This document shows, one piece after another, positions 1-5,126 of a stretch of 11,046 bases of DNA. Each line of letters opens with the position of its first letter. Position 1 is the first letter of the stretch. The translations under genes and the position numbers were made by a program. This DNA is from Patulibacter sp052039575. GTDB lineage: Bacteria; Actinomycetota; Thermoleophilia; Solirubrobacterales; Solirubrobacteraceae. Under the pieces are notes generated by a model, which had not been told where the DNA came from, did not search any database, and saw only the letters and a list, made by a program, of their open reading frames with translations. The DNA lies in the NCBI GenBank assembly GCA_052039575.1, contig JBQGEK010000074.1, forward strand, positions 1 through 11,046. The letters run 5' to 3'.

Positions 1-1
1 T

Positions 2-16
2 GACCTCACCGAGGTC
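2..16. repeat. Short perfect hairpin at window edge
   Basis: GACCTC and GAGGTC form a perfect 6-bp inverted repeat around a 3-base loop. It sits immediately after a TGA at 1-3. It could be the terminator of a gene lying left of the window, an operator, or chance. No gene can be supported in 1-131: that stretch has no recognisable protein signature on either strand. Confidence 0.25.
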
Positions 17-131
17 GCCGCACCATCCGGGTCCCTCGACCCACCGTTCCCGGGCCCCGCGCCGACCACCGTCGCCGTGCCGGCCCGCGAACGACCCTCA
101 CAGCTGACCACCCGTGCGCCCCGCACTGAAC

Positions 132-137
132 TAAGGT
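132..137 (+). promoter_or_regulatory. Candidate -10 box (TAAGGT) of the sulfur-carrier gene
   Basis: TAAGGT fits TANNNT and lies 8 nt before the ATG at 146, as expected for a nearly leaderless transcript. The same bases contain AAGG, which could instead act as a weak Shine-Dalgarno. I cannot separate the two readings from sequence. No clear -35 hexamer is visible. Confidence 0.4.
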
Positions 138-145
138 CCCGACTC

Positions 146-424
146 ATGGCCACCATTCGCATCCCGCCGGTTCTCCGTCCCTCGGTCGGCGGCGAACGAC
201 AGGTCACCGCCGACGGCAGCACGATCCAGGAAGTGCTCGACAACCTGGTCGCCCAGCACGGCGAGCTGCAGGCTCAGCTGTTCGGCGCCGACGGCGAGCT
301 CAACCGCTTCGTCAACGTCTACCTCAACGACGAGGACGTCCGGGTGCTCGGCGGCCTCGAGACCACGGTCGGCGAGGGCGACACGCTGCAGATTCTCCCC
401 GCCATGGCCGGCGGGGCCGCCTGA
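146..424 (+). CDS. cysO: CysO/MoaD/ThiS-family ubiquitin-fold sulfur carrier protein
   Basis: This 92-residue protein belongs to the beta-grasp sulfur-carrier family. It closely resembles mycobacterial CysO as I remember it: an N-terminal strand ending IPPVLRP, the block RFVNVYLNDEDVR at about residues 54-66 followed by GGLET, and the tail LQILPAMAGG. In M. tuberculosis, CysO is activated as a C-terminal Gly-Gly thiocarboxylate (by MoeZ). It then gives sulfur to the cysteine synthase CysM, and the JAMM protease Mec releases the cysteine. Here two alanines follow Gly89-Gly90, so the thiocarboxylate could form only after trimming. The ATG at 146 is chosen because family members begin at this strand. 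The same frame is open back to the window edge, but that stretch is proline/arginine-rich and looks non-coding. No cysM, mec or moeZ lies in the window. The family call is strong; the specific cysO role is inferred, and MoaD or a tungsten-cofactor MoaD-like role remains possible. Confidence 0.88.
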   Translation: MATIRIPPVLRPSVGGERQVTADGSTIQEVLDNLVAQHGELQAQLFGADGELNRFVNVYLNDEDVRVLGGLETTVGEGDTLQILPAMAGGAA

Positions 425-427
425 GGC

Positions 428-444
428 GCGCGAGCGCTTCGCGC
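428..444 (+). terminator. Candidate terminator hairpin after the sulfur-carrier gene
   Basis: GCGCGA and TCGCGC form a perfect 6-bp stem around a 5-base loop, starting 4 nt after the TGA. No U-tract follows, which is common for hairpin terminators in high-GC actinobacteria but makes the call uncertain. Confidence 0.4.
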
Positions 445-553
445 ATCTCGGGCCGGGCGACGCTCGGCAGCAGGGAGCACGGCTCTCGCGTCGCCCGCCC
501 CGACCTGCGCAGCTCTCGGCGCCAGAAAACGCCCCGCCGCCGGGCCTACGGGG

Positions 554-559
554 TAAAAT
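554..559 (+). promoter_or_regulatory. Candidate -10 box (TAAAAT) of the GMC oxidoreductase gene
   Basis: TAAAAT is a near-consensus -10 hexamer and stands out in this GC-rich gap. A start site near 566 would give a leader of about 29 nt carrying the Shine-Dalgarno at 583-590. No good -35 is seen 16-18 nt upstream, so the promoter may depend on an activator or another sigma factor. Confidence 0.5.
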
Positions 560-573
560 GACGCCTGCGTCAT
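558..573. promoter_or_regulatory. Perfect palindrome (7-2-7), probable operator
   Basis: ATGACGC-CT-GCGTCAT is a perfect 7-bp inverted repeat with a 2-base spacer. It overlaps the end of the TAAAAT box and the expected start site of the GMC gene, the classic place for a repressor such as a TetR- or GntR-type protein. The bases that follow are GATTTTT, so an intrinsic terminator of the upstream gene is an alternative reading. The stem would be only about 6 bp with a CCTG loop, which is weak. No regulator gene is adjacent. Confidence 0.5.
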
Positions 574-582
574 GATTTTTCC

Positions 583-590
583 GGCGGAGG
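583..590 (+). promoter_or_regulatory. Shine-Dalgarno of the GMC oxidoreductase gene
   Basis: GGCGGAGG ends 4 nt before the ATG at 595 and fixes this start. It is one of only two clear Shine-Dalgarno sequences in the window. Confidence 0.65.
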
Positions 591-594
591 CGAT

Positions 595-2340
595 ATGAGC
601 ACGACGGGGGCAGCCGGCGACGACCGGCAGTTCGACACCGACTGGCTGGTGATCGGGTCCGGGTTCGGCGGCAGCGTCAGCGCGCTGCGGTTGGCCGAGA
701 AGGGGCACCGGGTGCTCGTGCTCGAACGCGGCGAGCAGTTCGACGACGACGACATGCCACGGAGCTCGTGGGACCTCCGTCGGTACTTCTATGCGCCACG
801 CCTGGGCCTGCGGGGCATCTTCAAGATGACGTTCTTCCGCGACGTCACGATCATGAGCGGCGCGGGGGTCGGGGGCGGCAGCCTGACCTACGCGATGACG
901 CTCTACGTGCCGCCGCGCGCGTTCTTCGAGGACCGCCAGTGGGCGGACCTGGCCGACTGGCAGGACGAGCTGGCGCCGCACTACGAGACCGCGCAGCGGA
1001 TGCTCGGCGTGACCGACGTCGTCGATGAGGACCCGGCCGACCAGCTGCTCAAGCGCTACGCCGACGAGATCGGCGTTCCCGACACGTACCGCAAGGCCCG
1101 GGTCGGGACCTACCTCGACACCCCGGGCGACACCGTCGCCGACCCGTACTTCGGCGGCGTCGGTCCCGAGCGCACCGGCTGCAGCAACCTCGGCCGCTGC
1201 ATGCTCGGCTGTCCCGAGGGCGCGAAGAACAGCACGACCAAGAACTACCTCCACATCGCCCGCAACCACGGAGCGCGGATCGAGGCCCGGCGCGAGGTCA
1301 CGGCACTGCGGCCGATCAACGGCCGCGACGGCACCGACGGCTGGGAGATCACCCACGAGCGGACCGCTGCGCGGCTGCGCAAGGACGTCCGCACCGTCCG
1401 CGCCCGCGGCGTGGTGATTGCCGGCGGCGCGCTCGGGACCAACGAGCTGCTGATGCGCTGCCGGATCAACGGCGATCTGCCGAAGCTCTCGCCACGGCTC
1501 GGGCACCTGGTCCGGACCAACAGCGAAGCGATCCTCGGGGTCACGGTGCCGGCGGGTCGGGCCGAGGCGCTGTCCAAGCGCGTCGCGATCACGTCGTCGA
1601 TCTACCCGGACCCGCACACCCACATCGAGACGGTCACGTACGGGGCCGGCGGCGGGGCGTTGCGCGGCCTGTTCACGGTCCTGACCGGCGACGGCACGAA
1701 GGTCACGCGTCCGCTGAAGTGGCTGGGCCAGATGATCCGCCACCCGAAGTGGGTCTGGGAGCTGCTGTTCAGCCGCGACTGGTCGCAGCGCACCGTGATC
1801 GTGCTGGTGATGCAGACGCTCGACAACTCGATGAAGCTGGTGGCCAAGAAGCGGCGGCGGGGCGGCCGGATCAAGCTCAACACCGAGCAGGACCCGAGCA
1901 ACCCGAACCCGACCTTCATCCCGGCGGCCAACGCGTTCGCGGACTGGCTGGCGCGGCAGACCGGCGGAGTGCCGGCGTCGTCGGTGAGCGAAGCGCTGTT
2001 CAACGTCCCTTCGACCGCCCACATCCTCGGCGGCGCGCCGATCGGGGCGGACCCCGAGCACGGCGTGATCGACGCCGAGCACCGGGTCTTCGGCTACGAG
2101 AACCTGCTCGTCTGCGACGGCGCGGCGATCCCGGCGAACGTCGGCGTCAACCCGTCGCTGACGATCACCGCGATGTCGGAGCGGGCGATCGACCTGGTCC
2201 CGCCGAAGGCCGGCGCGGCGGCGGTGACTCCGATCGGCCGCAGCGAGATCCCGGGAAAGACCGCCGGCGGCGACCCCGAGCCGATGCCGGTCAGCGTGAC
2301 CCCGCGCGGTGCGGTCGAGGAGCAGGCGCTGGCCGACTGA
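595..2340 (+). CDS. GMC-family FAD oxidoreductase, cholesterol-oxidase-like
   Basis: The 581-residue protein is a glucose-methanol-choline flavoprotein, probably oxidising an alcohol such as a sterol or other lipid alcohol. The N-terminal FAD-binding Rossmann motif is GSGFGGS at residues 21-27, with the ribose-binding acidic residue at about E44 (LERG). The C-terminal GMC domain carries HILGG (H476) and GVNPSLTITA (N519). Their spacing fits the catalytic His/Asn pair of Streptomyces cholesterol oxidase (H447/N485, 38 apart there, 43 here). A cysteine cluster, C196-x5-C202-x3-C206, sits in the block that ends GCPEGAKNS, typical of the long ChoD-like branch. No signal peptide or twin-arginine motif is visible, so it is probably cytoplasmic. 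Start from the Shine-Dalgarno at 583-590. A promoter-overlapping palindrome suggests repression. The family is secure; the substrate is unknown, and no steroid-catabolism genes are nearby. Confidence 0.9.
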   Translation: MSTTGAAGDDRQFDTDWLVIGSGFGGSVSALRLAEKGHRVLVLERGEQFDDDDMPRSSWDLRRYFYAPRLGLRGIFKMTFFRDVTIMSGAGVGGGSLTYAMTLYVPPRAFFEDRQWADLADWQDELAPHYETAQRMLGVTDVVDEDPADQLLKRYADEIGVPDTYRKARVGTYLDTPGDTVADPYFGGVGPERTGCSNLGRCMLGCPEGAKNSTTKNYLHIARNHGARIEARREVTALRPINGRDGTDGWEITHERTAARLRKDVRTVRARGVVIAGGALGTNELLMRCRINGDLPKLSPRLGHLVRTNSEAILGVTVPAGRAEALSKRVAITSSIYPDPHTHIETVTYGAGGGALRGLFTVLTGDGTKVTRPLKWLGQMIRHPKWVWELLFSRDWSQRTVIVLVMQTLDNSMKLVAKKRRRGGRIKLNTEQDPSNPNPTFIPAANAFADWLARQTGGVPASSVSEALFNVPSTAHILGGAPIGADPEHGVIDAEHRVFGYENLLVCDGAAIPANVGVNPSLTITAMSERAIDLVPPKAGAAAVTPIGRSEIPGKTAGGDPEPMPVSVTPRGAVEEQALAD

Positions 2341-2380
2341 CGTTCCCGATCGGGGGCGGTGGCGGGGCCGGTCGCGGTCG

Positions 2381-2406
2381 CGCTGTCACCGGAGGTGCGT
2401 TCAGCG
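2381..2406. terminator. Candidate bidirectional terminator between convergent genes
   Basis: CGCTG/CAGCG and CACC/GGTG form a stem-loop with a small internal bulge and a GGA loop. It lies in the 67-base gap between the GMC stop and the stop of the facing gene, two bases from the latter. There is no T-tract on either side, so the assignment rests on position and pairing. Confidence 0.4.
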
Positions 2407-2407
2407 G

Positions 2408-3463
2408 CTAGCCGTCGACGGTCAGCACGATCTTGCCGCGGGTGGTGCCGGACTCGATCTGACGGTGCGCGTCGGCGGCCTGCTCGAGCGGGAAGGTCTG
2501 CGAGACGTGGGGGCGGAGCATTCTGCGCTCGACCGTGCCGGTCAGCAGCTGCAGTTCGAGGCCGTCCGGGGCGACGAAGACCTTCGGGGTGAGGATCGAG
2601 TCGGGGGCGGGCTCACCGGTCGCCGCGGACGGCAGGGCGATGAACCGCCCGCCGGGCGCGACCGTCGCGTAGGCCGCGGCGCGCATGTCGTGGCCGGAAC
2701 CGTCGAGCACCAGGTCGACCGGCGCGTCGATCTTGGTGGTCCAGTCGCCATCGGTGCGGTCGATGATCTCGGCCGCGCCGAGCCCTCGCACCAGGTCGAT
2801 GCCGTCGGGCGACGTCACCGCGATCACGTGCGCGCCGAGGTCGGACGCGACCTGGACCGAGATGTGCCCGACGCCGCCCGACGCCGCCGTGATCACGACG
2901 CGTCGGTTGGTTTCCAGGTCGCCGGCGTCGGCCATCGCCTGCCAGGCGGTCAGTCCGGCGAGCGGCAGGGCGGCGGCCTCGACATCGGTCAGCGAACGCG
3001 GCGAACGGCTGAGCTGGCTGACGTGGGCGACGACGTACTCGGCGTAGGTGCCGGCTGCGCGGGGGAACCCGACCAGTCCACAGACCCGGTCGCCGACCGC
3101 GAACCGGCTGACGCCGAAGCCGACCGCCTCGACGGTGCCCGCGACGTCCCAACCGGGGATCCACGGGAAGCCGTCGTCGGTCGGGGCGGGGGCGTCGGCT
3201 GTGGACCCGGCTTCGCTCGGCCCGCGGTCCCGTGCCAGGGCCGCCGCCAGATCCGCCGACGCCGGCCGCAGCTCGTCGAGGAACCTGCCGGCTCCCGCGC
3301 CGCTACGGGTCTTCGCGTCGACCGGGTTGACTCCGGCCGCCGCGACCCGGATCAGCAGCTCGCCCGCGCTCGGCTCCGGTCGCGGCACCTCGCGCACGAC
3401 GAGCACCTCGGGACCGCCGGCGGCGAGGGCGACGACGGCACGCATCAGGGGGGAGGAGGGCAT
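2408..3463 (-). CDS. Zinc-free MDR-superfamily oxidoreductase, quinone-reductase-like
   Basis: This 351-residue protein is a medium-chain dehydrogenase/reductase of the NADPH:quinone oxidoreductase type, probably a cytoplasmic NADPH-dependent reductase of quinones or enones. The GroES-like N-terminal domain includes AAGVNPVDAK (about 42-51) and GWDVAGTVEAVG (104-115). The Rossmann domain has AASGGVGH at 193-200. The catalytic-zinc ligand set of alcohol dehydrogenases is absent. Between about residues 54 and 98 there is an extra Ala/Gly/Asp-rich stretch where relatives usually pass almost directly from the VDAK block to the PFIPGWD-like block. The ATG at 3463 is preferred because TATCGT lies exactly 6 nt upstream. 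An ATG at 3445, giving the more usual start MRAVV, is possible. It converges on the GMC gene and is divergent from the peroxiredoxin gene. The exact substrate cannot be told. Confidence 0.88.
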   Translation of the reverse strand: MPSSPLMRAVVALAAGGPEVLVVREVPRPEPSAGELLIRVAAAGVNPVDAKTRSGAGAGRFLDELRPASADLAAALARDRGPSEAGSTADAPAPTDDGFPWIPGWDVAGTVEAVGFGVSRFAVGDRVCGLVGFPRAAGTYAEYVVAHVSQLSRSPRSLTDVEAAALPLAGLTAWQAMADAGDLETNRRVVITAASGGVGHISVQVASDLGAHVIAVTSPDGIDLVRGLGAAEIIDRTDGDWTTKIDAPVDLVLDGSGHDMRAAAYATVAPGGRFIALPSAATGEPAPDSILTPKVFVAPDGLELQLLTGTVERRMLRPHVSQTFPLEQAADAHRQIESGTTRGKIVLTVDG

Positions 3464-3469
3464 GGGTCG

Positions 3470-3475
3470 ACGATA
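3470..3475 (-). promoter_or_regulatory. Candidate leaderless -10 box (TATCGT)
   Basis: On the minus strand TATCGT is followed by 6 nt and then the ATG at 3463. This is the geometry of a leaderless transcript starting at the start codon. No Shine-Dalgarno is present. Confidence 0.5.
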
Positions 3476-3511
3476 GCCGGGCCGTGATCGCGACCGGGCG
3501 CCCCCGGGGCG

Positions 3512-3562
3512 GCACTGGTGTGCGGCTGACCCGCTCTACGCGGGCAAACCGCACACCAGTGC
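3512..3562. repeat. Nested 14-bp perfect inverted repeat in divergent promoter region
   Basis: GCACTGGTGTGCGG at 3512-3525 is exactly inverted at 3549-3562. Inside the 23-base gap, CCCGC (3530-3534) and GCGGG (3540-3544) form a second perfect stem around TCTAC. The whole 51 bases can fold as a two-tier hairpin. It lies 48 bases upstream of the quinone-reductase start and 80 upstream of the peroxiredoxin start. It may be a shared operator, a leader-RNA hairpin of the peroxiredoxin gene, or a dispersed REP-like palindrome. I cannot choose from one window. Confidence 0.65.
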
Positions 3563-3630
3563 GACGGTCGCCGGTAGTCGGTGGTCTCGGCGGGTCTGGA
3601 ACGATGGGGCTTCCGCCCGTTCCCTCGTCC

Positions 3631-3636
3631 AGGAGG
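3631..3636 (+). promoter_or_regulatory. Shine-Dalgarno (AGGAGG) of the peroxiredoxin gene
   Basis: A consensus AGGAGG lies 6 nt before the GTG at 3643. It decides the start in favour of this GTG over the in-frame ATG at 3604. Confidence 0.85.
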
Positions 3637-3642
3637 ACCGCC

Positions 3643-4119
3643 GTGCCGCTCCCCGAGATTGGTCAGCCCGCGCCCGACTTCACCCTGCCTGCCGCCGACG
3701 GCTCGTCGGTCACGCTGTCAGCGCTGAAGGGGCAGTGGGTCGTCGTCTACTTCTACCCCAAGGCCAGTACGCCCGGGTGCACGACGCAGGCCTGCTCGAT
3801 CCGCGACAACAGGGACGCGTACGCCGAGCGTGGGGCGAAGGTGCTCGGCGTCTCGCCCGACCCGGTCGACAAGGTCGCCACGTTCGTCGAGAAGCAGGAG
3901 CTGAACTTCACGCTGCTCGCCGACGAGGACCACGCGGTTTGCGACCTCTACGGCACCTGGGTCGAGAAGTCGATGTACGGCCGCAAATACTGGGGCGCGT
4001 CGCGCTCGACGGTGATCGTCGATCCCGACGGGAAGGTCGCCGAGGTCTTCCCCAAGATCGCTCCGAAGGCGCACGACGAGAAGGTGCTCGGCGCGCTGGA
4101 CCGGCTGCAGGCCGGCTAG
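3643..4119 (+). CDS. bcp: Thioredoxin-dependent peroxiredoxin, PrxQ/BCP family
   Basis: This 158-residue cytoplasmic peroxidase reduces hydrogen peroxide and organic hydroperoxides with electrons from thioredoxin. The active site PKASTPGCTTQAC holds the PxxxTxxC signature (P39, T43, peroxidatic C46). The resolving cysteine is at C51, the C-x4-C arrangement of two-cysteine PrxQ enzymes. The rest of the thioredoxin fold is recognisable: PDFTLPAADG near the N-terminus, LLADEDHAVCDLYG, then RSTVIVDPDG. Length matches the family. A third cysteine in the HAVCDLYG block has no assigned role. The GTG start is set by the AGGAGG 6 nt upstream. The gene is divergent from a quinone-reductase-like gene across a 179-base gap with a long palindrome, which could couple two redox-defence genes; that coupling is inference. 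Confidence 0.95.
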   Translation: MPLPEIGQPAPDFTLPAADGSSVTLSALKGQWVVVYFYPKASTPGCTTQACSIRDNRDAYAERGAKVLGVSPDPVDKVATFVEKQELNFTLLADEDHAVCDLYGTWVEKSMYGRKYWGASRSTVIVDPDGKVAEVFPKIAPKAHDEKVLGALDRLQAG

Positions 4120-4153
4120 TACTGGAGACCTTCGACGGGTTGGAGGCGCCCGG

Positions 4154-4186
4154 ACGCCCAGAGTCTCCCGGGGTGCCGGTGGGCGT
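4154..4186. terminator. Candidate bidirectional terminator between bcp and map
   Basis: ACGCCCA and TGGGCGT are perfect 7-bp inverted arms around a 19-base loop, in the 79-base gap between two convergent stops. The loop is long and there is no U-tract, so confidence is moderate to low. Confidence 0.4.
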
Positions 4187-4198
4187 AGCTGGTCGCCG

Positions 4199-4939
4199 CT
4201 ACGCCGTCAGGATGATCGGCGCGCCGTTCTGGATCACCACGGTGTGCTCGACGTGGACGGAGAGCGACCCGTCGGCGGTGGCGATCGTCCACTCGTCGTC
4301 GCGCTCGACCAGCTCGGGGCTGCCGAAGGTCAGCATCGGCTCGATCGCCACGACCAGGCCCTCCACGAGCGGCGCGGTGAGCTGGGGGACGTCGACGTTC
4401 GGCACGTCGGGGTCCTCGTGCAGCTGACGGCCGATCCCGTGGCCGCAGAGCTCGGCGAACGGCTTCGCGCCGTGGCGCGCGGCGGTCGTCTGGACCGTCG
4501 CGCCGATCGTGCGCACCGGGGTGCCGGCGACGGCTGCGGCGAGCGCGGCGGCCAGGCACTCGTCGGCGACGTCGAGCAGCCGCGGCGCCTCGTCGCTGAT
4601 CTTCCCGACCCCGACGGTGACCGCGGCGTCGGCGAAGAACCCGTTCAACGACGGGGTGACGTCGAGGGTCACCAGGTCGCCCTCCTGCAGCTTGCGGCCG
4701 CCGGGGATGCCGTGGACGACCTCGTCGCCCACCGAGATGCAGGTCGATCCGGGGAACGAGTAGGTCTCCATCGGGCCGGATTCGGCGCCGTGCTCGTGGA
4801 AGCAGCGGGCAGCGACCAGATCGAGCTCGGCGGTGGTGACCCCCGGGGCGACCGCCTCGCGCATCCGCCGGATCGTCTCGGCGACCAGCGCGCCCGTCCG
4901 CTTCAGGCCTTCGAGTTCCTCTGGGGTGCGGACGATCAT
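4199..4939 (-). CDS. map: Type I methionine aminopeptidase
   Basis: This 246-residue cytoplasmic metalloprotease removes the initiator methionine from nascent proteins. All five dimetal ligands are visible in order: D93 (LDVTPSLNG), D104 (FADAAV), H167 (GHGIG), E200 (AIEPML) and E231 (VEHTVV). The substrate-site histidines H76 (VVHGIP) and H174 (LHEDP) are present too. Length matches the short type Ia form without an N-terminal SH3-linker or zinc-finger extension. The frame stays open further upstream, but the ATG at 4939 gives the family's usual start, and TACCCT lies 7 nt before it. No Shine-Dalgarno is properly spaced. The gene stands apart from the ribosomal-protein cluster where actinobacterial map often lies, so the genome may hold a second copy. 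Confidence 0.95.
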   Translation of the reverse strand: MIVRTPEELEGLKRTGALVAETIRRMREAVAPGVTTAELDLVAARCFHEHGAESGPMETYSFPGSTCISVGDEVVHGIPGGRKLQEGDLVTLDVTPSLNGFFADAAVTVGVGKISDEAPRLLDVADECLAAALAAAVAGTPVRTIGATVQTTAARHGAKPFAELCGHGIGRQLHEDPDVPNVDVPQLTAPLVEGLVVAIEPMLTFGSPELVERDDEWTIATADGSLSVHVEHTVVIQNGAPIILTA

Positions 4940-4946
4940 GCCCTCA

Positions 4947-4952
4947 AGGGTA
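4947..4952 (-). promoter_or_regulatory. Candidate leaderless -10 box (TACCCT) of map
   Basis: On the minus strand TACCCT is followed by 7 nt and the ATG at 4939. The intervening GAGGG is too close to the start to be a normal Shine-Dalgarno, so a leaderless transcript is the better reading. Confidence 0.5.
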
Positions 4953-4991
4953 GGCCGCATCGGGCGGCCGGGCGTTGTCACGGGCGCTCGA

Positions 4992-5031
4992 ATCGACTCC
5001 TCGTCGGCGGGGCCCCGGGAGGGGAGTCGAT
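4992..5031. repeat. Inverted repeat upstream of map
   Basis: ATCGACTCC at 4992-5000 is exactly inverted as GGAGTCGAT at 5023-5031, with a 22-base GC-rich loop. The right arm is part of the 20-bp direct repeat described next, so the element occurs three times in about 110 bases. It lies upstream of the map -10 box and downstream of the exporter gene. Confidence 0.55.
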
Positions 5032-5100
5032 CCGGGGTGCTGGAGGCGACGGCGGTGGCAACGGCCACTCACGACCGGACGGGGAGTCGATCCGGGGTGC
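5021..5100. repeat. Two exact 20-bp direct repeats, 60 bp apart
   Basis: GGGGAGTCGATCCGGGGTGC occurs identically at 5021-5040 and 5081-5100, a spacing of exactly 60 bp, in the 187-base gap between map and the exporter. Both copies are followed within a base by GGAGG. Nothing here encodes a protein. The repeat could bind a regulator of map or belong to a dispersed intergenic repeat family. The second copy also ends in a small hairpin, GGTGC/GCACC at 5096-5111, which could help end transcription of the exporter gene. Confidence 0.8.
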
Positions 5101-5126
5101 GGAGGAGCACCGCGGCCCTTCGGCGA

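Noticed and set aside
319..2082. Long minus-strand open frame (587 codons) opposite the GMC gene
   Set aside because: It is a high-GC shadow. The product is a repetitive Arg/Asp/Val/Ala mix with no motif, while the plus strand carries full FAD and GMC signatures.
2309..3487. Plus-strand frame opposite the quinone reductase
   Set aside because: It is low-complexity Gly/Arg/Asp with no motif, and the MDR gene on the minus strand is clear.
3484..3642. Longer start for the peroxiredoxin
   Set aside because: It would add 53 residues across the palindrome and past a consensus AGGAGG. The GTG at 3643 gives the family's normal N-terminus.
595..4119. A redox operon or pathway formed by the GMC oxidase, quinone reductase and peroxiredoxin
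   Set aside because: The three genes alternate in strand with terminator-like or palindromic gaps. The shared redox theme alone does not support a common system.
4940..5068. Longer start for methionine aminopeptidase
   Set aside because: It would run through the 5021-5040 repeat copy and the candidate promoter, and adds residues unlike any MetAP extension.
4992..5100. CRISPR-like array from the repeated 20-mer
   Set aside because: There are only two direct copies, no further units at the 60-bp period, and no cas genes in the window.
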